A stretch of DNA of 64,000 bases from Microvirga sp. ACRRW (GTDB lineage: Bacteria; Pseudomonadota; Alphaproteobacteria; Rhizobiales; Beijerinckiaceae), in NCBI RefSeq assembly GCF_022346925.1, contig NZ_JAKRNJ010000005.1:124001-188000 (forward strand). The letters run 5' to 3'. Position 1 is the stretch's first letter, and every line of letters starts with the position of its first letter. Below the pieces are notes generated by a model that was not told the DNA's origin, made no database searches, and saw nothing but the letters and a program-made list of their open reading frames with translations. This document shows positions 35,967 through 45,235 of the stretch, piece after piece. Position numbers and translations under genes: made by a program.

Positions 35967-36422
35967 ATGCGTCGATATCATACCCTTTTGGTACGCTTGG
36001 CCACTGCGACTTTCCTGGCCGCCTCCGTTGCCGCCTGCACCATGGGCGAGGAGTTTGCCCGCGGATACCAGCTGGACGAGAATGCCGTGGCCCAGGTGAA
36101 GAATGGCATGGGCGCCGACAAGGTGCTCGAGACCCTCGGCACTCCCTCGACGGTGTCCACCGTCGGCAACCGGACCTGGTACTACATCAGCCAGCGCTCC
36201 CGCCGCACCCTCCAGTTCATGGGCGAGCAGGTGGTGGATCAGCGCGTGACCGCTGTCTATTTCGACAAGAACCTGCGCGTCGAGCGCGTGGGCCTCTACG
36301 GCATTCAGGACGGCAAGGTGTTCGACTTCATCAGCCGCACCACCCCGTCGGGCGGCGAGGAGACGAGCTTCCTCGGCCAGATCTTCAAGGGCGCCAACAA
36401 CTTCAACCCCTTCGGTTCGTAA
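35967..36422 (+). CDS. SmpA/OmlA (BamE-like) outer membrane lipoprotein
   Basis: This is a probable component of the beta-barrel assembly machinery or a close relative. The 151-residue protein has a lipoprotein signal peptide with lipobox ASVAAC and acylated Cys24. The SmpA/OmlA domain includes ENAVAQVKNGMGADKVLETLGTPSTVSTVGNRTWYYISQRSRR. MRRYHTLLVRL is preceded by GGAAG. It is monocistronic, ending in a strong terminator. Confidence 0.9.
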   Translation: MRRYHTLLVRLATATFLAASVAACTMGEEFARGYQLDENAVAQVKNGMGADKVLETLGTPSTVSTVGNRTWYYISQRSRRTLQFMGEQVVDQRVTAVYFDKNLRVERVGLYGIQDGKVFDFISRTTPSGGEETSFLGQIFKGANNFNPFGS

Positions 36423-36445
36423 GATCAATCTTATCTCTCAATGGA

Positions 36446-36475
36446 AAAGGCCGGGTCACAAGCCCGGCCTTTTTC
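36446..36475. terminator. Bidirectional terminator
   Basis: AAAAGGCCGGG pairs with CCCGGCCTTTT (36464-36474), giving an 11-bp stem with T-runs on both strands. It separates the plus-strand BamE-like gene from the converging methyltransferase gene. Confidence 0.85.
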
Positions 36476-36504
36476 GTTGGATGCCCCTGACCTTTTACTG
36501 CGGA

Positions 36505-37281
36505 TCAGGCTGGCTCGACGGCTGCTGCCATGACGAGGAAGCCCATGCATTGGCGGCCATGCTTGGCCTGCATGGCCTCGAAGGCGTTGGCTTCCTCGGC
36601 GAAGGGGTGCTGGCCGTTCGCGTCGGCATGATCTCTGAGGGTCTGGAAGTACGGCCCTTCATAGCCGTCCCATTCCTCCGCGCTACTCAGGTGCTCGTAG
36701 CGCACGGTAAAGCCGGCCCTCTCGACCTCCCGCACAAGCGCTTCTTGCGACATGAGCTCGCTCTCGTCCGCTCCCAGGAAGGCCAGGTATTCTGGATCGG
36801 GCTTGCTCGCCCATATGCCTTCACCGAGAAGCACGACGCCTCCAGGCTTCAGGTTGGCCCTTCCATAAGCCAGCACCTCGTACAGCGAGCCGATGGCGTG
36901 CGTCGCTCCTAGAAGCGCGATGGCATCAAACTTCTCGGATGCCATCCATTCACGTCCATCGGCGACGATCATTTGCAGACGATCCGAAACGCCATCCCTC
37001 CTGGCTAGCACTTCGCCCTGAGCGGCGAGAACCGGGTTGCGCTCAATGCAGACAGCAGATGCGGCAGGATCCTTCTTCAAGAGATGGCGGGCCAAGGCAG
37101 CCTTCCCGCATCCCATATCCAACATGCGTGCTCGCGCCGGGATCTGCGCGATGAGTCCGCTGAGCGTTTTCTCGGACATGGGCGACATCAAGTCGATGGA
37201 TGCGTGCCCGATGACAGTGCGCTGCTCGCGAGCCGAGATCGACGCCAGGGCCTCTGCTGCGAAAGGATCGGTATAAGTCAC
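36505..37281 (-). CDS. Class I SAM-dependent methyltransferase
   Basis: The 258-residue protein has the SAM-binding motif I ARMLDMGCGKAALARHLL (51-68), an acidic motif region (VCIERNPVLAAQGEVLARR) and post-I motifs in FDAIALLGATHAIGS. The substrate is unknown; the N-terminal AREQRTVIGHASIDLMSPMSE is a feature of a small-molecule methyltransferase group. It lies alone between converging and upstream terminators. Confidence 0.85.
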   Translation of the reverse strand: MTYTDPFAAEALASISAREQRTVIGHASIDLMSPMSEKTLSGLIAQIPARARMLDMGCGKAALARHLLKKDPAASAVCIERNPVLAAQGEVLARRDGVSDRLQMIVADGREWMASEKFDAIALLGATHAIGSLYEVLAYGRANLKPGGVVLLGEGIWASKPDPEYLAFLGADESELMSQEALVREVERAGFTVRYEHLSSAEEWDGYEGPYFQTLRDHADANGQHPFAEEANAFEAMQAKHGRQCMGFLVMAAAVEPA

Positions 37282-37303
37282 GGTCTTGCCTGTCGAAATA
37301 AAG

Positions 37304-37333
37304 AAAGCCTCGCGGCATGAACCGCGAGGCTTT
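37304..37333 (-). terminator. Terminator after hppA
   Basis: AAAGCCTCGCGG pairs with CCGCGAGGCTTT over 12 bp with a 6-base loop, followed on the minus strand by CTTTATTT. It begins about 20 bases after the hppA stop. Confidence 0.85.
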
Positions 37334-37355
37334 GGATTGTATGAAACGAGCGATC

Positions 37356-39479
37356 TTACGAATGCGCCAGGATCGCCAGCAGCATTAGGGCGATGATGTT
37401 GGTGATCTTGATCGCCGGGTTCACGGCAGGGCCTGCCGTGTCCTTGTAGGGATCGCCGACGGTATCGCCCGTCACGGAAGCCTTGTGTGCATCCGAACCC
37501 TTATGGTGCGTCGTACCGGAAGCATCCGTGAAGCCGTCCTCGAAGGACTTCTTCGCATTGTCCCAGGCACCGCCGCCGGAGGTCATGGAGATCGCGACGA
37601 AGAGACCCGTCACGATCACGCCAAGCAGCATCGCGCCCACGGCCGAGAAGGCCTGCGACTTGCCAGCGACCCACAGGATCACGAAGTAGGTCACGATCGG
37701 AGCAAGCACCGGCAGAAGCGAGGGTATGACCATTTCCTTGATCGCGGCGCGGGTGAGCATGTCCACTGCGCGGCCGTAATCGGGACGCTCGGTGCCCTGC
37801 ATGATACCCGGCTTCTCGCGGAACTGACGGCGCACCTCTTCCACAACCGCGCCTGCCGCGCGACCTACCGCCGTCATGGCGATGCCGCCGAACAGGAACG
37901 GGATAAGGCCACCGAACAGGAGTCCGACCACTACGTAAGGATTGGTGAGCGAGAAGTCCGGAGCAACGCCCTGGAAGTACGGATATTGCGCCGCATTCTT
38001 CGTGAAGAAGGCGAGATCCGAGGTATAGGCAGCGAAGAGCACGAGAGCGCCGAGGCCCGCAGAACCGATCGCATAGCCCTTCGTCACCGCCTTCGTGGTG
38101 TTGCCCACCGCGTCGAGAGCATCCGTGGACTTGCGCACTTCCTTCGGCAGGCCAGCCATTTCGGCAATGCCGCCCGCGTTATCCGTCACCGGGCCGAAGG
38201 CATCGAGCGCCACGATCATGCCGGCGAGAGCCAGCATCGCGGTCACGGCGATGGCGATGCCGAAGAGGCCCGCCAGCGTGTAGGCGATGATGATGCCTGC
38301 GATGATCACGATGGTCGGCAGCGCCGTCGATTCCAGCGAGACCGCGAGTCCCTGAATCACGTTCGTGCCATGGCCCGTCACCGAGGACTGAGCAATGGAA
38401 CGCACGGGGCGGAAGCCGACGCCGGTATAGTACTCGGTGATCACGACGATGAAGGCCGTGACCAACAGGCCGATAATGGCGCACCAGAACAGGTCCTGGC
38501 CCGTAAACTCGGCACCCGCGATTGGGCCGAAGCCGATCATCTGCCAGGTCACGAGGCCGATCGCGATGGCGGAAAGGATGCCGGTTGCAATCAGGCCCTT
38601 GTAGAGCGCGCCCATGATGGACTCGTTCTGACCGAGCTTCACGAAGAAGGTGCCGATGATCGACGTGACGATGCATGCTGCGCCGATAGCGAGCGGATAC
38701 ATCAGCATCGAGTCAAGGATGCCCTGCCCTGCAAAGAAGATCGCAGCCAACACCATGGTGGCGACCACGGTCACCGCGTAGGTCTCGAACAGGTCGGCCG
38801 CCATGCCGGCGCAGTCGCCGACATTGTCGCCCACATTGTCGGCAATGGTCGCGGGATTGCGCGGATCGTCTTCGGGGATGCCTGCTTCCACCTTGCCCAC
38901 AAGGTCGCCGCCGACGTCCGCACCCTTGGTGAAGATGCCGCCGCCGAGACGGGCGAAGATCGAGATCAGGGAAGCGCCGAAGCCGAGAGCCACGAGGCTG
39001 TCGATCACCACGCGGTCAGCGGGATTCAAGCCTGCGATGCGGGTGAGATAGCCGTAATAGAGCGCCACGCCTAGAAGCGCGAGGCCAGCTACTAGCATGC
39101 CCGTGACTGCGCCTGCCTTGAAGGCCACATCGAGACCGCCGCCGAGGGATTGGGTTGCGGCCTGCGCGGTGCGCACATTGGCGCGAACGGAGACGTTCAT
39201 GCCGATGAAGCCTGCGACACCCGACAGGATCGCACCGATGGCAAAGCCGATGCCGACACGAAGGCCGAGGAAGTAAGTGATAATGGCAAACAGCACCACG
39301 CCCACGATGGCGATGGTCGTATACTGCCTGCGAAGATAGGCTTTCGCGCCTTCGGCAATCGCGCCTGCGATTTCCTGCATGCGCTGCGAACCGGCGTCCC
39401 GCTTCATCACGTCGCTGATGGCCCAGAGGCCATACGCAATCGAGAGAAGCCCGCCCAAGATAATAAGGGTGAGTGCCAT
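37356..39479 (-). CDS. hppA: K+-independent proton-translocating pyrophosphatase
   Basis: HppA hydrolyses pyrophosphate and pumps protons across the inner membrane. The 707-residue, about 16-helix protein has the PPi-binding motifs [11 protein letters not shown] (188-198) and DNVGDNVGD (214-222). In [10 protein letters not shown] the lysine (Lys463) marks the K+-independent class. [10 protein letters not shown] is 7 bases from AAGGA; an adjacent ATG is the alternative start. The longer frame upstream enters a leader hairpin. It has its own leader and terminator. Confidence 0.97.
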   Translation of the reverse strand: MALTLIILGGLLSIAYGLWAISDVMKRDAGSQRMQEIAGAIAEGAKAYLRRQYTTIAIVGVVLFAIITYFLGLRVGIGFAIGAILSGVAGFIGMNVSVRANVRTAQAATQSLGGGLDVAFKAGAVTGMLVAGLALLGVALYYGYLTRIAGLNPADRVVIDSLVALGFGASLISIFARLGGGIFTKGADVGGDLVGKVEAGIPEDDPRNPATIADNVGDNVGDCAGMAADLFETYAVTVVATMVLAAIFFAGQGILDSMLMYPLAIGAACIVTSIIGTFFVKLGQNESIMGALYKGLIATGILSAIAIGLVTWQMIGFGPIAGAEFTGQDLFWCAIIGLLVTAFIVVITEYYTGVGFRPVRSIAQSSVTGHGTNVIQGLAVSLESTALPTIVIIAGIIIAYTLAGLFGIAIAVTAMLALAGMIVALDAFGPVTDNAGGIAEMAGLPKEVRKSTDALDAVGNTTKAVTKGYAIGSAGLGALVLFAAYTSDLAFFTKNAAQYPYFQGVAPDFSLTNPYVVVGLLFGGLIPFLFGGIAMTAVGRAAGAVVEEVRRQFREKPGIMQGTERPDYGRAVDMLTRAAIKEMVIPSLLPVLAPIVTYFVILWVAGKSQAFSAVGAMLLGVIVTGLFVAISMTSGGGAWDNAKKSFEDGFTDASGTTHHKGSDAHKASVTGDTVGDPYKDTAGPAVNPAIKITNIIALMLLAILAHS

Positions 39480-39517
39480 CATGCCATCCTTGTTATGGGA
39501 AAGCAGAAAGCCGGTGC

Positions 39518-39541
39518 TCAAGGCCTGAATTTTGGCCTTGA
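39518..39541 (-). other. Hairpin in the hppA leader
   Basis: TCAAGGCC (39518-39525) and GGCCTTGA (39534-39541) form an 8-bp stem around TGAATTTT, about 40-60 bases before the hppA start. A TATATA stretch further upstream may be the -10 element. A regulatory role is unknown. Confidence 0.45.
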
Positions 39542-39638
39542 AATGGCCTCCACCCCCGCGAAGTATATATTTGGTGGCAAAAAAGAAGGCGCTTCGCAAC
39601 GATGCTTGGCTTTTAAATCACAGGAAGCCTGTAAGACT

Positions 39639-40838
39639 TTATGCTGGTACTGCTGCTCGCGCCCTATACTGCCAAGCCAGCAGAAGTAGTGCGACCACGA
39701 CCGGTGGAAAGACCATCCAGTTCACGGTGTCCCAGCCGCCCGCATTCAAGAGTTTCCCTGAGGAGAAGGACGCGACGGCGACGGAGCCGAAGACCAGAAA
39801 ATCGTTGGCTGCCTGGACTTTCGTGCGCTCCTCGGGCCGGTAGCAATCGGTGACCATGGCGGTTGCGCCGATGAAGCCGAAGTTCCAGCCGATGCCGAGG
39901 ATAATGAGCGTTGCCCAGAAATGGGCGATCTCGATACCCGACAGGCCTATAGCCGCCGAAATGGCAATAAGGACCAAGCCCACGGCCGTGACCCGCTCCT
40001 TGCCGAAGCGGCTGATCAGGCGTCCAGTGAAGAAGCTGGGGCCGAACATGGCCAGGATGTGCCACTGAATGCCGAGCGCCGCCGCCTCGATGGGAAGGCC
40101 GCAGCCCACCATGGCCACGGGAGCAGCTGTCATCAGGAAGCTCATGAGGGAATAGGAAACCAGACCCGCCACGGCCGCCACGATGAATCTGGGTTGCTTT
40201 ACGATCTCGCTCAAAGGCCTGCCGCCCGATTTGGGAGCCGCACTGACCGGAACGGGGCGCAGAAACGAGACGACCGCCATGGACATGAGAGCCAAGGCCG
40301 CCTGCCCGAGGAAAGCGCCAGCGAAGGGCGCGGTTGGAGCGGCATCCCGCAGCCAGATCACCGTCTGCGGCCCTATCACGCCAGCAGCAAGCCCGCCGGT
40401 CATCACCCAGGAGATCGCCCGTGCCTTGAAGGATTCTGAGGCCGCATCGGTGGCAGCGAAGCGATAGCTCTGGTTGAACGAGCCATACATGCCAATGATC
40501 AGGGTGCCGAGGCAGAAGAGTACGAAGCTGAAAGACGCGATGCCGAAAGCAGCCAAGCACCCGCCGAAGAGACCAATGCCTGCGCCTACCACATAGCCGA
40601 TGCGCCGCCCTGCCCTGCGCATGAGCATGGCCGCGGGAATGGTACCAATCGCCAAGCCCAGATTGAGCAGACTGACGGGAAGCGTTGCGAGTTCCTTGTT
40701 GTCGGCGAGACTTTGACCCACAAGACCGCCGAGAGACACCACGATGGCGGGGCTCGATCCGCCGAGTGCCATAGCAACGGCCAGAACGATGGCGTTGCGC
40801 TTGGCGAGTGCGTCAGAAGTGGGAGTATGAACCTGCAT
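39639..40838 (-). CDS. MFS transporter
   Basis: The 399-residue protein has 12 predicted membrane helices. The conserved inter-helix loop 2-3 is MLMRRAGRRIGYVVGAGIG and the helix 8-9 loop is GRLISRFGKERVTAVG. Substrate unknown; it resembles sugar/drug-type MFS. The start overlaps the end of thiL by 26 bases, so it is translationally coupled to the riboflavin/thiamine operon, which suggests, without proof, a substrate in that area. Confidence 0.9.
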   Translation of the reverse strand: MQVHTPTSDALAKRNAIVLAVAMALGGSSPAIVVSLGGLVGQSLADNKELATLPVSLLNLGLAIGTIPAAMLMRRAGRRIGYVVGAGIGLFGGCLAAFGIASFSFVLFCLGTLIIGMYGSFNQSYRFAATDAASESFKARAISWVMTGGLAAGVIGPQTVIWLRDAAPTAPFAGAFLGQAALALMSMAVVSFLRPVPVSAAPKSGGRPLSEIVKQPRFIVAAVAGLVSYSLMSFLMTAAPVAMVGCGLPIEAAALGIQWHILAMFGPSFFTGRLISRFGKERVTAVGLVLIAISAAIGLSGIEIAHFWATLIILGIGWNFGFIGATAMVTDCYRPEERTKVQAANDFLVFGSVAVASFSSGKLLNAGGWDTVNWMVFPPVVVALLLLAWQYRARAAVPA

Positions 40839-41799
40839 CGTAGCGTCTTTCAGAGTTCTTCATCCGAAAGACCGGGATCTCATTCCCTTGAACGACTCGG
40901 CCTATGGCGGACATCATGATGCCCACGCTATCGGCCTGTTTCAGCAGGCTGTCGAGCTGATTTTCCGGCACGGTGCAAAGAATTTCGTAATCGTCGCCGC
41001 CCGTCACGGCGAGGTCGTAGAGACTAGGTTCGGCCGCGATCGCCGCTTGCACGGCGGACGAAAACGGCACCTTCTCAGCATCGATCTCAGCGGAGACGCC
41101 ACTCACTCGCATCATCTTGGCAAGATCGCCCGCAAGCCCATCGGACACATCCATGGCCGCATGGGCATGCTCTCGGACAGCGCGCGCCAGCCGATGTCGC
41201 GGCTGCGGATGGAGATAGCGGTCGTCGAGATGTGCCTTTTCATCGGGGGATAAGCTATTGGCCCAAGCGGGATCCTTACGCAGCTTCAAGCCCAAGGCCG
41301 CATCGCCGATGGTGCCGCTCACGCAAATCACATCACCGGCCTGAGCATTCGTGCGCCGGACCATGCGCCCGGGAGGCACTTCACCGATGGCCGTCACCGA
41401 AAGCGTGAGAGCGCCCCTCGCCTTCACCGTATCGCCGCCAAGCAGCGGACAGGTAAAATCGCGCGCGGCCTCTCCGAGCCCTTCGGCAAACTTCGCAAGC
41501 CATTCTTCCGTCCAGCCTTCGGGAAGCGCGAGGCTCAAGAGAAAACCTGCGGGATCGGCGCCCTTGGCGGCAAGATCCGACACGTTCACGCCTAGGGCCT
41601 TGCGGGCGATGGAGGCGGGTGAATCTTCGGGCAGGAAATGAACCGACTCCACCAGGGCGTCGGTCGTCAGCACGAGATCGTGCCCGGACTTCGGAGAAAA
41701 GGAAGCGGCGTCGTCCTTCAGGCCAAGAGCGCCCTCACCCGCCAGCGGCGCGAAAAAACGGGCGATGAGCCCGTCTTCGGTGAGGCGCTGGGAACTCAT
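40813..41799 (-). CDS. thiL: Thiamine-monophosphate kinase
   Basis: ThiL phosphorylates thiamine monophosphate to the diphosphate. The 328-residue PurM/AIR-synthetase-like protein has the N-terminal motif GLKDDAASFSPKSGHDLVLTTDALVESVHF, the Mg-binding LLGGDTVKARGALTLSVTAIG, AMDVSDGLAGDLAKM and AVTGGDDYEILCTV. It lies 28 bases after nusB, an order common in bacteria. Confidence 0.96.
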   Translation of the reverse strand: MSSQRLTEDGLIARFFAPLAGEGALGLKDDAASFSPKSGHDLVLTTDALVESVHFLPEDSPASIARKALGVNVSDLAAKGADPAGFLLSLALPEGWTEEWLAKFAEGLGEAARDFTCPLLGGDTVKARGALTLSVTAIGEVPPGRMVRRTNAQAGDVICVSGTIGDAALGLKLRKDPAWANSLSPDEKAHLDDRYLHPQPRHRLARAVREHAHAAMDVSDGLAGDLAKMMRVSGVSAEIDAEKVPFSSAVQAAIAAEPSLYDLAVTGGDDYEILCTVPENQLDSLLKQADSVGIMMSAIGRVVQGNEIPVFRMKNSERRYDAGSYSHF

Positions 41800-41827
41800 G
41801 GCCTGACCATCCCTGCCATCGGGAGCC

Positions 41828-42310
41828 TTAACGCTTTGCCTGCCCGGCGGCCTTCTTTTCCAACTCGCCGGGGCGAACGTCGCGGGCGAGCGTATCGAGG
41901 ACGGCGTTCACGAGGCCGGGCTCGTCCTCGCCGTAGAAGCCGTGGGTCACATCCACGTATTCGGTGATGGCGACGCGAGCAGGCACGTCCTTGCGGAACA
42001 TCAGCTCATAGCCGCCCGCGCGCAGGATGGCGCGCAGAACAGCCTCGACGCGGCGCAGCGGCCAGCCTTCGTCCAGGGCCTTGTCGATCTTCACGTCGAT
42101 GGCGCGTTGGTTCTGCACCACGCCCGAGATCACATTGCGGAAGAACTCGATGTCGGACGGCTTGAACTCGATTCCTTCGACCTCGCGGCCGATCCAGAAG
42201 GCCTCAAACTCGGCGAGAGCGTCCACGACAGTCTTGCCGGAGAGGTCCATCTGATAGAGGGCCTGGACGGCAGCAAGGCGAGCGGCGGAACGCTCAGCAG
42301 GCTTCGTCAT
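41828..42310 (-). CDS. nusB: Transcription antitermination factor NusB
   Basis: NusB, with S10 (NusE), supports antitermination of rRNA transcription. The 160-residue all-helical protein has AARLAAVQALYQMDLSG (about 9-25) and the C-terminal VAITEYVDVTHGFYGEDEPGLVNAVLDTLARDVR, the usual signature. It follows ribH by 2 bases. Confidence 0.96.
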   Translation of the reverse strand: MTKPAERSAARLAAVQALYQMDLSGKTVVDALAEFEAFWIGREVEGIEFKPSDIEFFRNVISGVVQNQRAIDVKIDKALDEGWPLRRVEAVLRAILRAGGYELMFRKDVPARVAITEYVDVTHGFYGEDEPGLVNAVLDTLARDVRPGELEKKAAGQAKR

Positions 42311-42312
42311 GA

Positions 42313-42801
42313 TCAGGCCTCCAGCTTGTTCTTGATGCGCAGGACAGCGAGCGCCGCTTCGACCGCACCCGCCCCCTTATTCAATTCATTCACGCGAGCC
42401 CGGGTCCAGGCCTGCTCCTCATTCTCCACGGTCAGGATGCCGTTGGCGAGCGGGATCTTGCGGGCGACCGACAGGTCCATGAGGGCACGGGCGCTCTCGC
42501 CTGCCACGATGTCATAATGTCCCGTCTCGCCGCGGATCACGCAGCCGAGCGCCACGACAGCGTCGTAGGGCTTGCCTGCCTTGGCGGCGGCATCGAGGGC
42601 AATCGCCACGGTGGCCGGGATTTCGAGAGCGCCGTCGAGGGTCAGCACTTCCATGGTCGCCTGGGCGGCTTCGACCGCGCCTTGCACGCCTCGCAGAAGT
42701 TCGTCTGCAATATCGTCATAGAACCGCGCCTCGACGACGAGGATGCGGGCGCCGGGAACGGGCGGGCGGGAACCTTGCGGCTTGGCGGAATGGGAGAGCA
42801 T
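42313..42801 (-). CDS. ribH: 6,7-dimethyl-8-ribityllumazine synthase
   Basis: RibH forms the lumazine precursor of riboflavin. The 162-residue protein contains [56 protein letters not shown] (with the catalytic His) and the C-terminal [28 protein letters not shown] is used as start; in-frame codons upstream run towards a dispersed repeat. Placed between ribE and nusB. Confidence 0.96.
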   Translation of the reverse strand: MLSHSAKPQGSRPPVPGARILVVEARFYDDIADELLRGVQGAVEAAQATMEVLTLDGALEIPATVAIALDAAAKAGKPYDAVVALGCVIRGETGHYDIVAGESARALMDLSVARKIPLANGILTVENEEQAWTRARVNELNKGAGAVEAALAVLRIKNKLEA

Positions 42802-42831
42802 GGAGCTTCTTAAAACCTTTGTCATCGTCAC

Positions 42832-42937
42832 CCCTCATCCTGAGGAGCCGCAAAGCGGCGTCTCGAAGGAGGGTCCAGAGAACTCTGGAAGCGCCCTCGT
42901 CTTTCGAGACGGCCTGACGGCCTCCTCAGGATGAGGG
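42832..42937. repeat. Large dispersed palindromic repeat inside the rib operon
   Basis: Perfect 16-bp ends CCCTCATCCTGAGGAG (42832-42847) and CTCCTCAGGATGAGGG (42922-42937) flank a centre with CGTCTCGAAGGAGGG and TTTCGAGACGGCC. The element can fold into a long cruciform. It matches in style the palindromes (CCTCATCCTGAGGAG...TCGAGAC...) seen in many copies in Bradyrhizobium and relatives. It occupies the gap between ribE and ribH. Confidence 0.8.
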
Positions 42938-42972
42938 CTGCGTAGTGGATCCTGGAAAATGTTGGCCGTTCC

Positions 42973-43608
42973 CTACCCCGCCCGGCGGGCGTCCGCAAGG
43001 CGTGCGGCGTAGCGGGCCATGAGATCGACCTCGATATTGAGCTTGTCACCGTCTTTGCGCTCGCCCCAGGTGGTCACGGCGAGCGTGTGCGGGATGATGA
43101 GCACGGTAAAGAGATCGCCCTCCACCGAGTTCACGGTGAGCGACGTGCCGTCGAGGCAGACGGAGCCCTTTTCGGCGATGAAGCCCGCCAGATTGGACGG
43201 GGCCTTGATGGTGAAGCGGGCCGTTGGCCCCCAAGGGTTATCGCCCGCTGTGATCGCCTCGACCTTTAGGATGGTGGCAAGCCCGTCCACGTGGCCGGTG
43301 ACGATGTGGCCGCCGAGTTCATCGCCGATCTTGAGCGAGCGCTCCAGGTTGATCTTCGTACCCGTCCTCCACTCGCCGACCGTGGTGCGTTCCAGGGTTT
43401 CGGCGGCAGCATCCACATCGAACCAGCAGCCGCCCTCTCGCGGCTCGACCGCCACCACCGTGAGGCACGGACCTCCGCAGGCGATGGATGCGCCGAGCGC
43501 AATCGTCGCGGGATCGTAGGACGCGTTGATGCGCAGGCGCTTCAAGGTTCCCTGCGCGCCTTCTGCCGAGACGACCTCGCCGACATCGGTGACGATACCC
43601 GTGAACAT
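42973..43608 (-). CDS. ribE: Riboflavin synthase
   Basis: This enzyme dismutates two lumazine molecules into riboflavin. The 211-residue protein consists of two similar beta-barrels: [17 protein letters not shown]...GASIACGGPCLTVV, then GHIVTGHVDGLATI...KGSVCLDGTSLTVN. The start codon overlaps the ribD stop by one base (TGATG). Confidence 0.97.
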   Translation of the reverse strand: MFTGIVTDVGEVVSAEGAQGTLKRLRINASYDPATIALGASIACGGPCLTVVAVEPREGGCWFDVDAAAETLERTTVGEWRTGTKINLERSLKIGDELGGHIVTGHVDGLATILKVEAITAGDNPWGPTARFTIKAPSNLAGFIAEKGSVCLDGTSLTVNSVEGDLFTVLIIPHTLAVTTWGERKDGDKLNIEVDLMARYAARLADARRAG

Positions 43609-44723
43609 CAGGGTTTCTCCCAAAACATGAAAAGATCGGGACCGACCTGCTCGTCGGCATAAAGGTTGAGTTCGTCCATGCGATCCTGCAGCGCGAAGCT
43701 GAGAGCAGGCACATCGCCCTGCCCGCGCGCTGAACGACCGGTGACGAGGATCAGCTCATCGATCAGATCGGCTTGCGCCAACGCATCCGCCAGACCGGGG
43801 CCGCCCTCGCAGAAGATGCGCGTCAGGCCACGCATACCGAGAAGCTGAAGGGCCTCAGGCAAGGATACATGACCAGCCTCGTCCGCAGAGACGCGCAGCA
43901 CCTCGACGCCTTGGGCGACGAGCGCATGCTCGGCTTCAATGGGCGCGCCGACGCTCGTGACGATCCAGGTCGGGATTTCTCGCGCGCCTGTCACGATGCG
44001 AGCGCCCGGCGGCGTGCGCAGATGCGTGTCGATGACGATGCGGATAGGCGAGCAGCTCTCGAGCCCCGGCAGGCGCACGTTCAGCAACGGATCGTCCACC
44101 AGTACCGTGCCGACGCCGACCATGATCGCGTCAGCATGTGCGCGCATCAGGTGCACTTTGGCGTTTGCGATCTCTCTCGTGATCATCAGGCGCGGACCTT
44201 GTCGCGATCCCGCCAGACCTTCGGTCGTCCGGGCGAGTTTCACGGTGATTGCGGGGCGGCCTTCCGTGACGCGGGTGATATGTCCGCGATGAGCACGACG
44301 AGCGAGAGGCCGCAGGCATCCCGCAACAACTTCGATACCCGCAGAACGCACGCGCTCATGGCCAAGACCGGCAACACGCTTGTCCGGATCCTCAATCGCG
44401 GAAACGACGCGGGCGAGCCCGGCTTCAACTACGGCATCTGCGCAGGGCGGCGTCTTGCCGTGGTGTGAGCATGGCTCCAGCGAGACATAGAGCGTTGCGC
44501 CTTTCGCACGGTCTCCTGCAGCGGCGAGCGCAACGCGCTCCGCATGCGGACGACCGCCTGGCTGGGTCGCACCCTGCGCGATGATGACGGGAGCATCGCC
44601 GCTTTCATCCACGATGACAGAGCCGACGGATGGATTGGGCCATGTGAGCCCGAGATTGCGCTCGCCGAGGGCAATGGCGAGGCGCATGAAATGCTCATCC
44701 CGCTGTGTTCGGGCGTCGCTCAT
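43608..44723 (-). CDS. ribD: Bifunctional diaminohydroxyphosphoribosylaminopyrimidine deaminase/reductase
   Basis: RibD performs the second and third steps of riboflavin synthesis. The 371-residue protein has an N-terminal zinc deaminase domain with His60, Glu62 (PHAERVAL), Cys85 and Cys94 ([20 protein letters not shown]), and a C-terminal DHFR-like reductase domain ([53 protein letters not shown]). It overlaps nrdR by 4 bases. No FMN riboswitch was found ahead of this operon. Confidence 0.96.
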   Translation of the reverse strand: MSDARTQRDEHFMRLAIALGERNLGLTWPNPSVGSVIVDESGDAPVIIAQGATQPGGRPHAERVALAAAGDRAKGATLYVSLEPCSHHGKTPPCADAVVEAGLARVVSAIEDPDKRVAGLGHERVRSAGIEVVAGCLRPLARRAHRGHITRVTEGRPAITVKLARTTEGLAGSRQGPRLMITREIANAKVHLMRAHADAIMVGVGTVLVDDPLLNVRLPGLESCSPIRIVIDTHLRTPPGARIVTGAREIPTWIVTSVGAPIEAEHALVAQGVEVLRVSADEAGHVSLPEALQLLGMRGLTRIFCEGGPGLADALAQADLIDELILVTGRSARGQGDVPALSFALQDRMDELNLYADEQVGPDLFMFWEKP

Positions 44724-45220
44724 TGCTCGGACTGCGCGGGCTTCTTCTTCAGGCGAGGAGGCTCTTCCGGCTCTTCCGCCAACTTCTCAAGGATCTCCTC
44801 GAAGTCCTTGGCCTCGCGGAAATTTTTGTAGACGGAGGCGAAGCGCACATAGGCGACATCGTCGAGGCCTTTCAGGCCTTCCATGACGAGTTCTCCCACG
44901 GTTTCGCTCGGCACATCGCCTTCGCCCATGCTCTCCAGCTGGCGCACGATACCGTTGATCATGCGCTCCACGCGCTCAGGATCGACCGAGCGCTTGCGCA
45001 AGGCCACGTCCACCGATTGCTGGAGCTTGTCGCGGTCGAACGGCACGCGTCGTCCAGAACGCTTCACCACAGTCAGCTCGCGCAGCTGCACGCGCTCGAA
45101 GGTCGTGAACCGTCCGCCGCAATCCGGGCAGATGCGGCGGCGGCGGATGGAAGAGGAATCGTCCGTCGGCCGGGAGTCCTTCACCTGGGTGTCGAGACTC
45201 CCGCAATAGGGACAGCGCAT
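44720..45220 (-). CDS. nrdR: Transcriptional repressor NrdR
   Basis: NrdR represses ribonucleotide reductase genes through (d)ATP sensing. The 166-residue protein has a zinc ribbon (Cys3, Cys6, Cys31, Cys34) and an ATP-cone (about 46-136). A charged tail, [18 protein letters not shown], follows. It is co-transcribed with glyA upstream (15-base gap) and ribD downstream. Confidence 0.97.
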   Translation of the reverse strand: MRCPYCGSLDTQVKDSRPTDDSSSIRRRRICPDCGGRFTTFERVQLRELTVVKRSGRRVPFDRDKLQQSVDVALRKRSVDPERVERMINGIVRQLESMGEGDVPSETVGELVMEGLKGLDDVAYVRFASVYKNFREAKDFEEILEKLAEEPEEPPRLKKKPAQSEQ

Positions 45221-45235
45221 CGGTCAGTCCGAATG

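Noticed and set aside
42838-42937. Riboswitch (FMN) in the rib operon
   Set aside because: The structured sequence is a dispersed palindromic repeat between ribE and ribH and lacks the conserved FMN aptamer segments.
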